Shown piece by piece: positions 1 through 6,729 of a stretch of DNA of 9,454 nt. The stretch covers positions 1-9,454 of the forward strand of contig JAIXYF010000500.1 of the NCBI GenBank assembly GCA_027490345.1. Reading direction: 5' to 3'. The DNA comes from Novosphingobium sp. GTDB taxonomy: Bacteria > Pseudomonadota > Alphaproteobacteria > Sphingomonadales > Sphingomonadaceae. Numbering within the stretch: the stretch's first letter is position 1; each line of letters opens with the position of its first letter. The notes beneath the pieces are model-generated. The model was not told where the DNA came from, did not search any database, and worked only from the letters and a program-made list of their open reading frames with translations. A program made the position numbers and the translations under genes.

Positions 1-30
1 CCCTGCATTTTTCCCCAATACTTCCAAACA

Positions 31-34
31 AAGG
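31..34 (+). promoter_or_regulatory. Ribosome binding site for the GTG start at 42
   Basis: AAGG lies seven bases before GTG 42. It sits in the only A-rich stretch of the 41-base leader, and no ATG is available in frame upstream. This supports the non-ATG start. No promoter can be called because the window begins too close. Confidence 0.5.
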
Positions 35-41
35 CAAGATC

Positions 42-1220
42 GTGGCCGGAACCCCTACGAACAGCGGCGAAGTAGTCATCACCCCGGTTTCCGGCAAGGC
101 CGATCGCGTTGCCTTTGTGGACCTGGCCTATCGCATCAACGCATCTGATCCGGCGTGGGTGCCGCCGCTGCGCATGGAAGCGACCGAACTCGTCACCCCC
201 GGCAAGAACCCGTTCTTCGAACATGCCGATGTGCAATTGTTCCTCGCCCGGCGCGGCGGGAAGGTCGTCGGGCGCATCTCGGCGCACATCGACAAGCTCG
301 CCACTGCGATGGATCCGGTGCAGGGCATGGGACCGGGCACGGGCAACTGGGGCCTGATGGAGGCCGAGGACGAAGCCGTCGCCAAGGCACTGATCGCCCG
401 CGCCGAGGACTGGCTGCGCGAAAAGGGCATGACCCGCGTGCTCGCCCCGATCTCGATGTCGATCTGGGAAGAACCGGGCCAGCTGGTGCGCGGCTTCGAA
501 CAATCACCCACGGTGATGATGGGCCACCAGAGCAAGCGCTACCCGCCCTATATCGAAGCCATGGGCTATGCGCCCGCCAAGTCTCTCCTCACGTATGAGC
601 TGGACATCTCGAAGGAGTTCCCCCCGCTCATCCAGCGCATCGTCGCCTCAGGCGAGAAGAACCCGCGCATCCGCATCCGCGGGGTGGACAAGAGCAAGTT
701 CGATGCCGAGGCCAAGCTGATCCTCGATATCCTGAACGACGCGTGGTCGGACAACTGGGGCTTCGTGCCCTTCACCGATACCGAGATTGCCTATGCGGGC
801 AAGAAGTTCAAACCGATCGTGCGCGAAGACCTCATCATGATCGCCGAATACGACGGCGAGCCGGTGGCCTTCATGATGACGCTGCCCGATCTCAATGAAG
901 TGCTCAAGCCGATGGGCGGATCACTGTTTCCCTTCAATTGGGCCAAGCTGCTGCTGTGGCTGCGCAAACCGAAAAGCCGCACCATGCGCGTGCCGCTGAT
1001 GGGTGTGCGCAAGCGGCTGCAGGCCTCGCGCCTTGCCAGCCAGCTGGCTTTCATGATGATCGAATATATCCGCCGCAATGCTGTCGCGCGCTACGGTTCG
1101 TCCCGCGGGGAAATCGGCTGGATCCTCGATGACAATCAGGGGATGGTGGCCATCGCCGATGCCATCGACAGCAAGGTCAACAAGGAATACGTGATCTACG
1201 GGAAAAGTCTGGCAGGCTGA
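42..1220 (+). CDS. GNAT-fold acyltransferase of the YghO / bacterial ceramide synthase (bCerS)-like family
   Basis: This encodes a 392-residue soluble protein. It starts at GTG 42, with AAGG at 31-34 seven bases upstream and no better in-frame start within the window. Family-typical segments run in order: a GNAT-like strand FLARRGGKVVGRIS (67-80), APISMSIWEEPG (135-146), an MMGHQSKRYPPYIEAMGY segment (159-176), LNDAWSDNWGFVPFT (231-245), LIMIAEYDGEPVAFMMTLPD (264-283), a basic hydrophobic stretch (300-327) and EIGWILDDNQGM (357-368). These match the YghO/BcerS-like family of double-GNAT proteins. The Caulobacter member is known to N-acylate the sphingoid base with acyl-CoA to form (oxidised) ceramide, but the family also occurs in bacteria without sphingolipids. 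A ceramide synthase role is therefore inferred from family plus probable lineage. The next gene starts 84 bp downstream and may be cotranscribed. Family is confident; substrate is not. Confidence 0.85.
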   Translation: MAGTPTNSGEVVITPVSGKADRVAFVDLAYRINASDPAWVPPLRMEATELVTPGKNPFFEHADVQLFLARRGGKVVGRISAHIDKLATAMDPVQGMGPGTGNWGLMEAEDEAVAKALIARAEDWLREKGMTRVLAPISMSIWEEPGQLVRGFEQSPTVMMGHQSKRYPPYIEAMGYAPAKSLLTYELDISKEFPPLIQRIVASGEKNPRIRIRGVDKSKFDAEAKLILDILNDAWSDNWGFVPFTDTEIAYAGKKFKPIVREDLIMIAEYDGEPVAFMMTLPDLNEVLKPMGGSLFPFNWAKLLLWLRKPKSRTMRVPLMGVRKRLQASRLASQLAFMMIEYIRRNAVARYGSSRGEIGWILDDNQGMVAIADAIDSKVNKEYVIYGKSLAG

Positions 1221-1304
1221 GGCGGTGCATCTGCGCGGCAGACAAGGCTTTGGCGCCCCGGTGCGGCCTTGATCCTGCCACCTGGGAAGCGCAGAAGACC
1301 GGAT

Positions 1305-2480
1305 ATGGCCGATCTGCCCGATCCTGAACTGCCCGACCCTGCACTGGTTGCCCCCGCTGCCCTGCCCCGGGTTCCCGACGAATGGGCGGGCGATACGCGC
1401 GCACGGCTGCAATCGGCCATCGTGCTGCTCCTCATGGCCGGGCTGTTCCTCGCGCTGCCGTTCGTGCTCTCGATCGGTTCGGTGGTGTTCCTGCCGCCAG
1501 TAACCGCGCTGGTAATGACCATCATTCTCGCCCCGCTGGCAGATCGGCTGAGCCGGATCGGCCTGCCCGGCATGCTTGCCGCACTCATGGCGCTGCTCAT
1601 CATGGCGGGGGTCATCGTGCTGGCGCTGGCGCTGATCCTGCAGCCCGCCTTTGCCATGGTGGATCAGGTGCCGGACATGCTGGCCGTCGTCAGCCGCCGC
1701 TTTGCCGAGCTGCGCGGCAATCTGGCATGGGTGAGCGATTTCAACCGCCAGCTGGCGCGCCTGATGGGGCATAGCCCGCGCGAAGTGGTGCTCGCCAGCC
1801 CTTCGGTGATCGAACAGGTGGCTTTTGCCACGCCCAGCGTGGTGCTCGAAATCCTCATCACTTTGCTGATGACGTTCTTCATGATCGAAACGCGGCTGCG
1901 CGTGCAGCGCCGTCTGGCGCGCGATGGGCACAGCGCGAACGCTTCGGTGCGGATCGCCCGCGTGATGCGCGATGTGCAAGACCGCGTGGCGGGCTATCTC
2001 CTCACCGTGGCGCTGATCAATCTGGGCGTTGGCGTGATCGTGGCGGGCGGGGCTTATGCCTTCGGCCTCAGCGCGCCGATCATGTGGGGCGGCCTTGCCT
2101 TCGTGTTCAATTTCCTGCCCTATCTAGGCCCGCTGGCGATGATGGCGCTGCTCGCGCTGGTGGGACTGGGCACCGCCAGTTCGGTGGCGGTGGGGATCGT
2201 GCCGATGCTGGCCTTCCTTGGCCTCCACGCGGTTGAGGCGAACTTCGTCACCCCAGCGATCCTGGGCGCACGGCTGACTGTCAGCCCGGTTTCGATCCTG
2301 CTGGCAATCAGCTATTTTTCGTGGATCTGGGGCGTGCCCGGTGCGCTGCTTTCGGTGCCGATCCTGCTCATCATCGAAGCCCTGCTCGATAACCTGGGCC
2401 GCCCCAACGTGATCGGCTTCCTGCTGGGCGAACCGCTGTTTCGCCCAGCCGCAAAGGCGCCGCCGCCCGGCTCTGGCTAG
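1305..2480 (+). CDS. AI-2E family transporter (PerM/TqsA-like membrane protein)
   Basis: This encodes a 391-residue inner-membrane protein of the AI-2E exporter-like superfamily. ATG 1305 was chosen because it has a weak AGAAGA six bases upstream; the frame stays open to a TTG at 1269 but nothing supports that start. After a Pro/Asp-rich cytoplasmic N-terminus, hydrophobic spans lie near residues 38-75, 85-110, 180-196, 225-248, 254-285, 290-308 and 322-352. The family signature FVFNFLPYLGPL is at about 266-277, followed by a Trp/Gly-rich SYFSWIWGVPGALLSVPIL segment near the C-terminus. Members transport autoinducer-2, export glycine, act as Na+/H+ antiporters, or are unassigned, so the substrate cannot be read from sequence. 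It lies 84 bp after the bCerS-like gene in the same direction. Its stop codon overlaps that of the converging symporter gene. Confidence 0.9.
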   Translation: MADLPDPELPDPALVAPAALPRVPDEWAGDTRARLQSAIVLLLMAGLFLALPFVLSIGSVVFLPPVTALVMTIILAPLADRLSRIGLPGMLAALMALLIMAGVIVLALALILQPAFAMVDQVPDMLAVVSRRFAELRGNLAWVSDFNRQLARLMGHSPREVVLASPSVIEQVAFATPSVVLEILITLLMTFFMIETRLRVQRRLARDGHSANASVRIARVMRDVQDRVAGYLLTVALINLGVGVIVAGGAYAFGLSAPIMWGGLAFVFNFLPYLGPLAMMALLALVGLGTASSVAVGIVPMLAFLGLHAVEANFVTPAILGARLTVSPVSILLAISYFSWIWGVPGALLSVPILLIIEALLDNLGRPNVIGFLLGEPLFRPAAKAPPPGSG

Positions 2481-3784
2481 CCCGCCTTGTCCCAGCGATC
2501 GACCGCCGCGGTCACCGCCACGTCGTTGGTCACATTGCCCAGCGTTCGCATCAGATCGGGCAAAACCTCTACCGCCACCAGAAGCGCCAGCGGCGCAACC
2601 GGCACGCCCATGGCAATCGCAATCGGCCCGACCGAGGCCACGAAGCTGATCGTGCCGGGCAGACTGACCGAGCTGAGCGATACCAGAATGGCCATGATCC
2701 AGCCCGAAACCAGCATCGGCGCGGTGAGCGGCACACCGTACCATTTGGCAACATAGACCACGACAGCAAGGTTCATCGCCGGGCTGGTCGCGCGGAACAG
2801 CGCCACGGCAAGCGGCATCACGAATTCGGCCGTCGCGGGCCGCACCTCAAGCTTGCTGCACGCGCCCAGCATGGCGGGGAGAGAGGCGAGCGAGGACTGG
2901 GTGGACAGCGCAAAGACCTGCACCGGCACCATCGCGCGCGCAAAGGCCAGCGGCGAGAGCCGCGCGAGCAGCACGGCGACGAGATAGCCGATCAGCAGCA
3001 CGGCGGAGCCTGTCAGCACCACCACCAGCACATAATGCGCCAGCGCGCCGATGGCCGCAGAGCCGGTCTTGGCCGCGACCGTGAGGCTGAGCGCCAGCAC
3101 GCCGATGGGCGCGGCCGCCAGCACCCAGCCGATCACCACCAGCATGGCCGAGGCGATGGCCGCGAAGAACGTGGCCAGCATCTCGCGCTGGCGCTTCTCG
3201 ATCCGCGTGCTGGCCAGCGCGAACACCGCCACGAACAAGATCATCGGCAGCATGCGGTCGTTTGCCGCCGCATCGATCACGTTGGTGGGCACGATGGCGC
3301 GCAGATATTCGGCCATGCCCGGCAGCGGACCGGACGGCGGCGCCGCCAGCGTGGCGCGCAGCGCGGCCCCCGCCTCGCCCGGGATCGGCATCAGCGAAAG
3401 CAGAAAGGGCGTGAGCATGAGCGCCGTTGCCGCGCTGAGGCCCAGCACGGCGAGGAACATGCTGAGGCTGCGCCGTGCCAGCGCCCCGGCATTGGCCGTG
3501 GCAACCACTTGCACCGTGCCGGTAAACAGCAGCGCTGCCACCAGCGGGACAATCGTGGCCTGCAGCGCGCGCAGCCACAGATCGCCAACGGGTTCGGACA
3601 CCAGCAGCACGGCGGGCAGGGCCTGCGGGGCGGCAAGCGCCAGCGCCAGACCCCCGCCCAGCCCGATGGCCAGCGAAGCAAATGTCCACAAGGCAGGCAC
3701 CTGGGCAATCGGCGGCAGGACAAAGCCGGTTGGCGCATCGCTGGCAACTGCCTCGGATGATGGATCAACATTCGCTTGGTTCAT
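2477..3784 (-). CDS. Dicarboxylate/amino acid:cation symporter family protein (SLC1/DAACS) with altered Na+ motif
   Basis: This encodes a 435-residue multi-spanning protein resembling the glutamate/C4-dicarboxylate carriers (GltP, DctA, archaeal GltPh). ATG 3784 is the first start after an in-frame stop, and no clear Shine-Dalgarno precedes it. Recognisable parts are the HP1 hairpin ALSTQSSLASLP (292-303), the TM7 region from P324, the HP2-like SSVSLPGTIS (371-380) and the TM8 motif D410-L-M-R413-T414-x-x-N417-x-x-x-D421. The TM8 residues align with D394, R397, T398, N401 and D405 of GltPh, so an acidic substrate is plausible. By contrast the NMDGT Na+-binding motif of TM7 is replaced by F330-R-A-T-S334, and the HP1 arginine by Gln. 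Coupling ion and substrate are therefore uncertain. It is divergent from glmM and convergent with the AI-2E gene. Confidence 0.88.
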   Translation of the reverse strand: MNQANVDPSSEAVASDAPTGFVLPPIAQVPALWTFASLAIGLGGGLALALAAPQALPAVLLVSEPVGDLWLRALQATIVPLVAALLFTGTVQVVATANAGALARRSLSMFLAVLGLSAATALMLTPFLLSLMPIPGEAGAALRATLAAPPSGPLPGMAEYLRAIVPTNVIDAAANDRMLPMILFVAVFALASTRIEKRQREMLATFFAAIASAMLVVIGWVLAAAPIGVLALSLTVAAKTGSAAIGALAHYVLVVVLTGSAVLLIGYLVAVLLARLSPLAFARAMVPVQVFALSTQSSLASLPAMLGACSKLEVRPATAEFVMPLAVALFRATSPAMNLAVVVYVAKWYGVPLTAPMLVSGWIMAILVSLSSVSLPGTISFVASVGPIAIAMGVPVAPLALLVAVEVLPDLMRTLGNVTNDVAVTAAVDRWDKAG

Positions 3785-3790
3785 GGGTCG

Positions 3791-3819
3791 GTGACATTAA
3801 GCGTGTAGGGGCATATGGC
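3791..3819 (+). promoter_or_regulatory. Candidate sigma-70-type promoter for glmM operon
   Basis: GTGACA (3791-3796) and TATGGC (3814-3819) are separated by 17 bases. Transcription would begin near 3826 and leave about 50 bases of leader before glmM. The -35 box matches consensus at five of six positions and the -10 box at three. It overlaps the candidate promoter for the symporter on the other strand. Confidence 0.45.
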
Positions 3820-3821
3820 AA
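3794..3821 (-). promoter_or_regulatory. Candidate promoter for the symporter gene
   Basis: Read on the minus strand, TTGCCA (3821-3816) and TAATGT (3799-3794) are 16 bases apart, ending nine bases before the symporter ATG. If it is real, the mRNA would be nearly leaderless, which would fit the absence of a Shine-Dalgarno there. The boxes are weak and this is a tentative call. Confidence 0.25.
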
Positions 3822-3875
3822 TCCGCGCTGCATCAGCGGCCAGAGCTTCATTCGGCAAAGGACTTGTTTCAGGCA

Positions 3876-5231
3876 ATGGCAGGCACAAAATTCGGGGCAC
3901 GCAAATTCTTTGGCACTGACGGGATCCGGGGCCGGACCAACGCCGGGGTGATGACGGCCGAAACCGCCATGAAAGTGGGCCAGGCGGCCGGCACGTATTT
4001 CCTGCGCGGCGATCACCGCCACCGCGTGGTGATCGGCAAGGACACGCGCCTGTCCGGCTATATGCTGGAAAACGCGATGACCGCGGGCTTCACCAGCGTG
4101 GGCATGGACGTGGTGCTGCTGGGGCCGATGCCCACGCCTGCGGTGGCGCTGCTGACGCGCGAGATGCGCGCCGATGTCGGCGTGATGATCTCTGCCAGCC
4201 ACAATCAATTCGAAGACAACGGCATCAAGCTGTTCGGCCCCGATGGCTTCAAGCTTTCGGACGAGGACGAGCTGGCGATCGAGGCCATGCTGGCGCAGGA
4301 TCTGCAACTGGCCGATGCCGCCGAAGTGGGCCGCGCCCGCCGCATCGAGGATGCGCGCGGCCGCTATATCCACGCGGTCAAGGCCTCGCTTCCGCACAAT
4401 GTCCGGCTCGATGGCCTGCGCATTGTGGTCGATTGCGCCAATGGCGCGGCCTATCATGTCGCCCCGTCCGCTTTGTGGGAACTGGGCGCCGAAGTCATCG
4501 CCATCGGGGTGGAGCCCAATGGCAAGAACATCAATCTGGGCGTCGGCTCCACCCACCTCGATGCGCTGAAGGCCCGCGTGCGCGAAGTGCGAGCCGATAT
4601 CGGCATTGCGCTGGACGGCGATGCGGACCGGCTCATCGTGGTCGACGAAAAAGGCACGAGCGTGGACGGCGATCAGATCATGGCGCTGATCGGCGGGCGG
4701 ATGCATGCGCTGGGCGCGCTGCGCGGCGGCGGCGTGGTGGCCACGGTCATGTCGAACCTCGGTCTCGAACGCTATCTTAACAGCATCGGCCTCGATCTGG
4801 TACGCGCCTCGGTGGGAGATCGCTACGTGCTCGAAAAGATGCGCGAGGGCGGTTATAATGTGGGCGGCGAGCAATCGGGCCACATGATCCTGACCGACCA
4901 CGGCACCACCGGCGATGGCACGGTGGCCGCGCTGCAGGTGCTGGCCGCGCTCGTTGCATCGGGCAAGCCCGCAAGCGAGACGCTGCACTTGTTCGATCCC
5001 GTGCCCCAGCTTCTCAAGAACGTGCGCTTTTCCGGTGGTAAACCGCTGGAGGCGGAGAGCGTGAAGGCCGTGATTGCCGAGGCGGAAGCCCGGCTGGCCG
5101 GACGCGGGCGGTTGGTAATCCGCCCCTCGGGCACCGAACCGGTCATCCGCGTCATGGCGGAAGGCGATGATGCCGCCGAGGTCGAAGAGGTGGTCGACAC
5201 GATCTGCGACGCCGTTCGCAAGGCTACCTGA
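3876..5231 (+). CDS. glmM: Phosphoglucosamine mutase
   Basis: This encodes a 451-residue cytoplasmic enzyme converting glucosamine-6-phosphate to glucosamine-1-phosphate, the step before UDP-GlcNAc, which is needed for peptidoglycan and lipid A. Length fits the family (about 445). Signatures are FFGTDGIRG (11-19), the active-site ISASHN (105-110, with S108 the serine that becomes phosphorylated), the Mg-binding DGDADR (247-252), the sugar-binding GEQSGH (331-336) and the phosphate-binding RPSGTEP (416-422). All are intact. ATG 3876 was chosen over the in-frame TTG 3864 because AAAGGA (3857-3862) would lie only one base from the TTG. Even so, its spacing of 13 bases to the ATG is long. It is the first gene of an operon with a DUF1272 gene and thiD, and diverges from the symporter. 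Confidence 0.97.
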   Translation: MAGTKFGARKFFGTDGIRGRTNAGVMTAETAMKVGQAAGTYFLRGDHRHRVVIGKDTRLSGYMLENAMTAGFTSVGMDVVLLGPMPTPAVALLTREMRADVGVMISASHNQFEDNGIKLFGPDGFKLSDEDELAIEAMLAQDLQLADAAEVGRARRIEDARGRYIHAVKASLPHNVRLDGLRIVVDCANGAAYHVAPSALWELGAEVIAIGVEPNGKNINLGVGSTHLDALKARVREVRADIGIALDGDADRLIVVDEKGTSVDGDQIMALIGGRMHALGALRGGGVVATVMSNLGLERYLNSIGLDLVRASVGDRYVLEKMREGGYNVGGEQSGHMILTDHGTTGDGTVAALQVLAALVASGKPASETLHLFDPVPQLLKNVRFSGGKPLEAESVKAVIAEAEARLAGRGRLVIRPSGTEPVIRVMAEGDDAAEVEEVVDTICDAVRKAT

Positions 5232-5235
5232 GGAG
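5231..5235 (+). promoter_or_regulatory. Strong ribosome binding site overlapping the glmM stop codon
   Basis: AGGAG begins at the last base of the glmM TGA stop and lies eight bases before ATG 5244. The site is the best Shine-Dalgarno in the window. It suggests that the small protein is translated efficiently, and possibly by ribosomes finishing glmM. Confidence 0.7.
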
Positions 5236-5243
5236 AACCCGCC

Positions 5244-5468
5244 ATGCTCGACATGCGCCCCGATTGCGAACGCTGCGGCACCGATCTTCCGGCCGAGGCG
5301 CCCGGCGCGTTCATCTGCTCGTTCGAATGCACGTTCTGCGCAGCTTGCGCCGAGGCGCTGGATGATCGCTGCCCCAATTGCGGCGGCGAGCTGATGGACC
5401 GGCCCAGCCGCGCCAAGGCACTGCACGCAAAGCACCCGCCGTCGACCGCGCGAAAGTTCAAGGGGTGA
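5244..5468 (+). CDS. DUF1272 domain protein, small eight-cysteine zinc-binding-type protein
   Basis: This encodes a 74-residue protein whose first 50 residues match the DUF1272 family, which has no established function. Eight cysteines occur as C8-x2-C11, C25-x3-C29-x2-C32-x2-C35 and C43-x2-C46. That is enough ligands for two zinc (or other metal) sites in a RING- or zinc-ribbon-like arrangement; metal binding is inferred from the spacing. The C-terminal 25 residues are basic and probably flexible. There is no signal peptide or membrane span, so it should be cytoplasmic. It sits 12 bp after glmM, and its stop overlaps the thiD start as GTGA, so it is the middle gene of a tightly coupled operon. 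Nothing in the sequence says whether it serves GlmM, ThiD or neither. Confidence 0.88.
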   Translation: MLDMRPDCERCGTDLPAEAPGAFICSFECTFCAACAEALDDRCPNCGGELMDRPSRAKALHAKHPPSTARKFKG

Positions 5469-6232
5469 AGCCGCCGCGCGTGCTTTCGATTGCCGGTTCG
5501 GATTCGGGCGGCGGCGCGGGGATTCAGGCCGATATCAAGACGATCACGATGCTCGGCGGCTATGCGATGACCGCCGTAACCGCGTTGACCGCGCAGGACA
5601 CGACCGGGGTGCATCTGGTGGAAGCCGCCAGCCCCGCAATGGTCGCGGCGCAGATCGATGCCTGCATGGGCGATCTCGGCGTTGATGCGGTGAAGATCGG
5701 GATGCTGGGCTCGCCCGAAATCGCCGCTGTGGTGGCCAATCGGCTGGAGCGGCTTGCGGTGCCCGTGGTGTTCGATCCGGTGATGATCGCCACCAGCGGC
5801 GCGGCGCTGGCCGATGCTGCGACCATCGCTGCATTCGAACGGCTGATGCGGCTGGCCACGCTCACTACGCCCAACGTGCCCGAACTGGCCGCGCTGGGCG
5901 GCGAGGCGGCGCTGCGCGTGCGCGGGATCGCCTGGCTGGCCAAAGGCGGCGATGCGGAAGGGCCGGAAGTGACCGACCAGCTTGCCGTGCCCGGTGCAGA
6001 CGATCTGATCTGGACCGCGCCGCGCATCGCAACCCGCCACACCCACGGCACCGGCTGCACGCTATCGAGCGCCATAGCCACGCACCTCGCGCGCGGCTTA
6101 TCGCTTGCAGATGCGGTGGCTGGGGCCCGCCAATTTGTGCGCGCCGCGCTGCTTGCTGCGCCGGGTTTCGGCGCAGGGCATGGGCCGCTGGGGCACTACG
6201 CTGTGGGCCGCGGCGCCGACCAATCGGCTTGA
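5465..6232 (+). CDS. thiD: Bifunctional hydroxymethylpyrimidine kinase / phosphomethylpyrimidine kinase
   Basis: This encodes a 255-residue ribokinase-superfamily enzyme that phosphorylates HMP and then HMP-phosphate to HMP-pyrophosphate for thiamine synthesis in the cytoplasm. Signatures are the N-terminal LSIAGSDSGGGAGIQADI (7-24), VKIGMLGS (about 76-83), VVFDPVMIATSG (about 100-111), LTTPNVPELAALGG and HTHGTGCTLSSAIA with C198 in the anion hole. GTG 5465 was chosen because the conserved domain begins a few residues later. The frame stays open upstream to an ATG at 5378, but that would add 29 residues lying over the DUF1272 gene. GTG overlaps the DUF1272 stop (GTGA), implying translational coupling. 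One departure is WLAKGGDAEG, where the family more often has KGGH. No TPP riboswitch is visible ahead of it. Its last 37 bp overlap the opposing GNAT gene. Confidence 0.96.
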   Translation: MKPPRVLSIAGSDSGGGAGIQADIKTITMLGGYAMTAVTALTAQDTTGVHLVEAASPAMVAAQIDACMGDLGVDAVKIGMLGSPEIAAVVANRLERLAVPVVFDPVMIATSGAALADAATIAAFERLMRLATLTTPNVPELAALGGEAALRVRGIAWLAKGGDAEGPEVTDQLAVPGADDLIWTAPRIATRHTHGTGCTLSSAIATHLARGLSLADAVAGARQFVRAALLAAPGFGAGHGPLGHYAVGRGADQSA

Positions 6233-6720
6233 TCCAGAACCAGATAAACGCTGTCGCACCATTCTTCGCCGACCAGCCATGTGCGCGCCTGCCGGTGAGT
6301 CTCGCGAAAGCCCAGCCGCGCCAGCAAGCGCAGCGAAGCCGCATTGCGCGGATCGACATCGGCCTGAATGCGCGGCAGGCCATGCACCGCAAAGGCCCGC
6401 GCGATCACCGCCTCCAGCGCCTCCATGGCAAAACCCCGACCCCAGCAAGCCGGATCGAGCAGATAGCCAATATCGGGAAAGCGATAGAGCCCTGCCTTCC
6501 CGATTATCCGCCCATCATGCTCGATGGCAAAGTCCTCGCCATCGCCCGGCGGGATCGTCATCATACCCTCAAGGAATTCAGCCGTCTGGGCGATGCTCTC
6601 GTGCGCCGGGGTCGACCAATAGGCCATGGTGCGGGGCTGACCCATGATCGCGTGCAGCGCATCGAGATCATCGGCACGCGCAGGGCGGAGCAGGAGGCGT
6701 GCGGTCCTCAGCTGTGCCAC
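6196..6720 (-). CDS. GNAT family N-acetyltransferase, RimJ/RimL-like
   Basis: This encodes a 174-residue acetyltransferase of the RimJ/RimL/SpeG-like GNAT group, transferring acetyl from acetyl-CoA to an unidentified amine. It opens with LRTARLLLRPARADDLDAL (4-22), typical of the group. The acetyl-CoA loop CWGRGFAMEAL is at about 92-102, and DPRNAASLRLLARLGF (123-138) forms the usual C-terminal beta-alpha element. GTG 6720 was chosen because GAGG lies five bases upstream and the conserved domain starts at residue 4. An in-frame ATG at 6747 would add nine residues but overlap the LOG gene by 20 bp and lacks a Shine-Dalgarno. It follows the LOG gene after a 7-bp gap, so the two are probably cotranscribed. 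Its 3' end overlaps thiD by 37 bp. Confidence 0.88.
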   Translation of the reverse strand: MAQLRTARLLLRPARADDLDALHAIMGQPRTMAYWSTPAHESIAQTAEFLEGMMTIPPGDGEDFAIEHDGRIIGKAGLYRFPDIGYLLDPACWGRGFAMEALEAVIARAFAVHGLPRIQADVDPRNAASLRLLARLGFRETHRQARTWLVGEEWCDSVYLVLDQADWSAPRPTA

Positions 6721-6725
6721 GGCTG

Positions 6726-6729
6726 CCTC
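6726..6729 (-). promoter_or_regulatory. Ribosome binding site of the GNAT gene inside the LOG stop region
   Basis: On the minus strand TGAGG contains both the LOG stop TGA (6730-6728) and the Shine-Dalgarno GAGG (6729-6726), five bases before GTG 6720. The arrangement fits termination-coupled reinitiation and decides the GNAT start. Confidence 0.6.

Noticed and set aside
42..1220. dATP pyrophosphohydrolase as the product of the first gene, a label I recall on some relatives
   Set aside because: No Nudix box or other pyrophosphohydrolase motif is visible; the conserved segments are those of the GNAT-fold YghO/BcerS-like family.
1221..1304. A possible terminator between the first gene and the AI-2E gene
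   Set aside because: Only a 7-bp complementarity (TCTGCGC near 1230 with GCGCAGA near 1289) across about 50 bases, with no T-run; too weak to call.
921..1979. A 352-codon minus-strand open frame opposite the end of the first gene and the start of the AI-2E gene
   Set aside because: His/Gln/Arg-rich shadow composition, spans two real plus-strand genes, no domain and no ribosome site.
3035..3794. Two long plus-strand open frames opposite the symporter gene
   Set aside because: Both mirror the clearly recognisable SLC1-type protein; their translations are biased and lack any family motif.
3765..5435. A 556-codon minus-strand open frame opposite glmM and the DUF1272 gene
   Set aside because: It is antisense to unmistakable glmM motifs. 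Its translation is His/Arg/Gln/Ala-rich low-complexity sequence typical of mirror frames in GC-rich DNA, with no recognisable domain.
5200..5470. A TPP riboswitch controlling thiD
   Set aside because: There is no THI-box-like conserved CUGAGA/ACCUGA pairing arrangement and no leader: thiD starts inside the stop of the preceding gene. The CTGAGGAG at 5228 is simply the glmM stop plus a Shine-Dalgarno.
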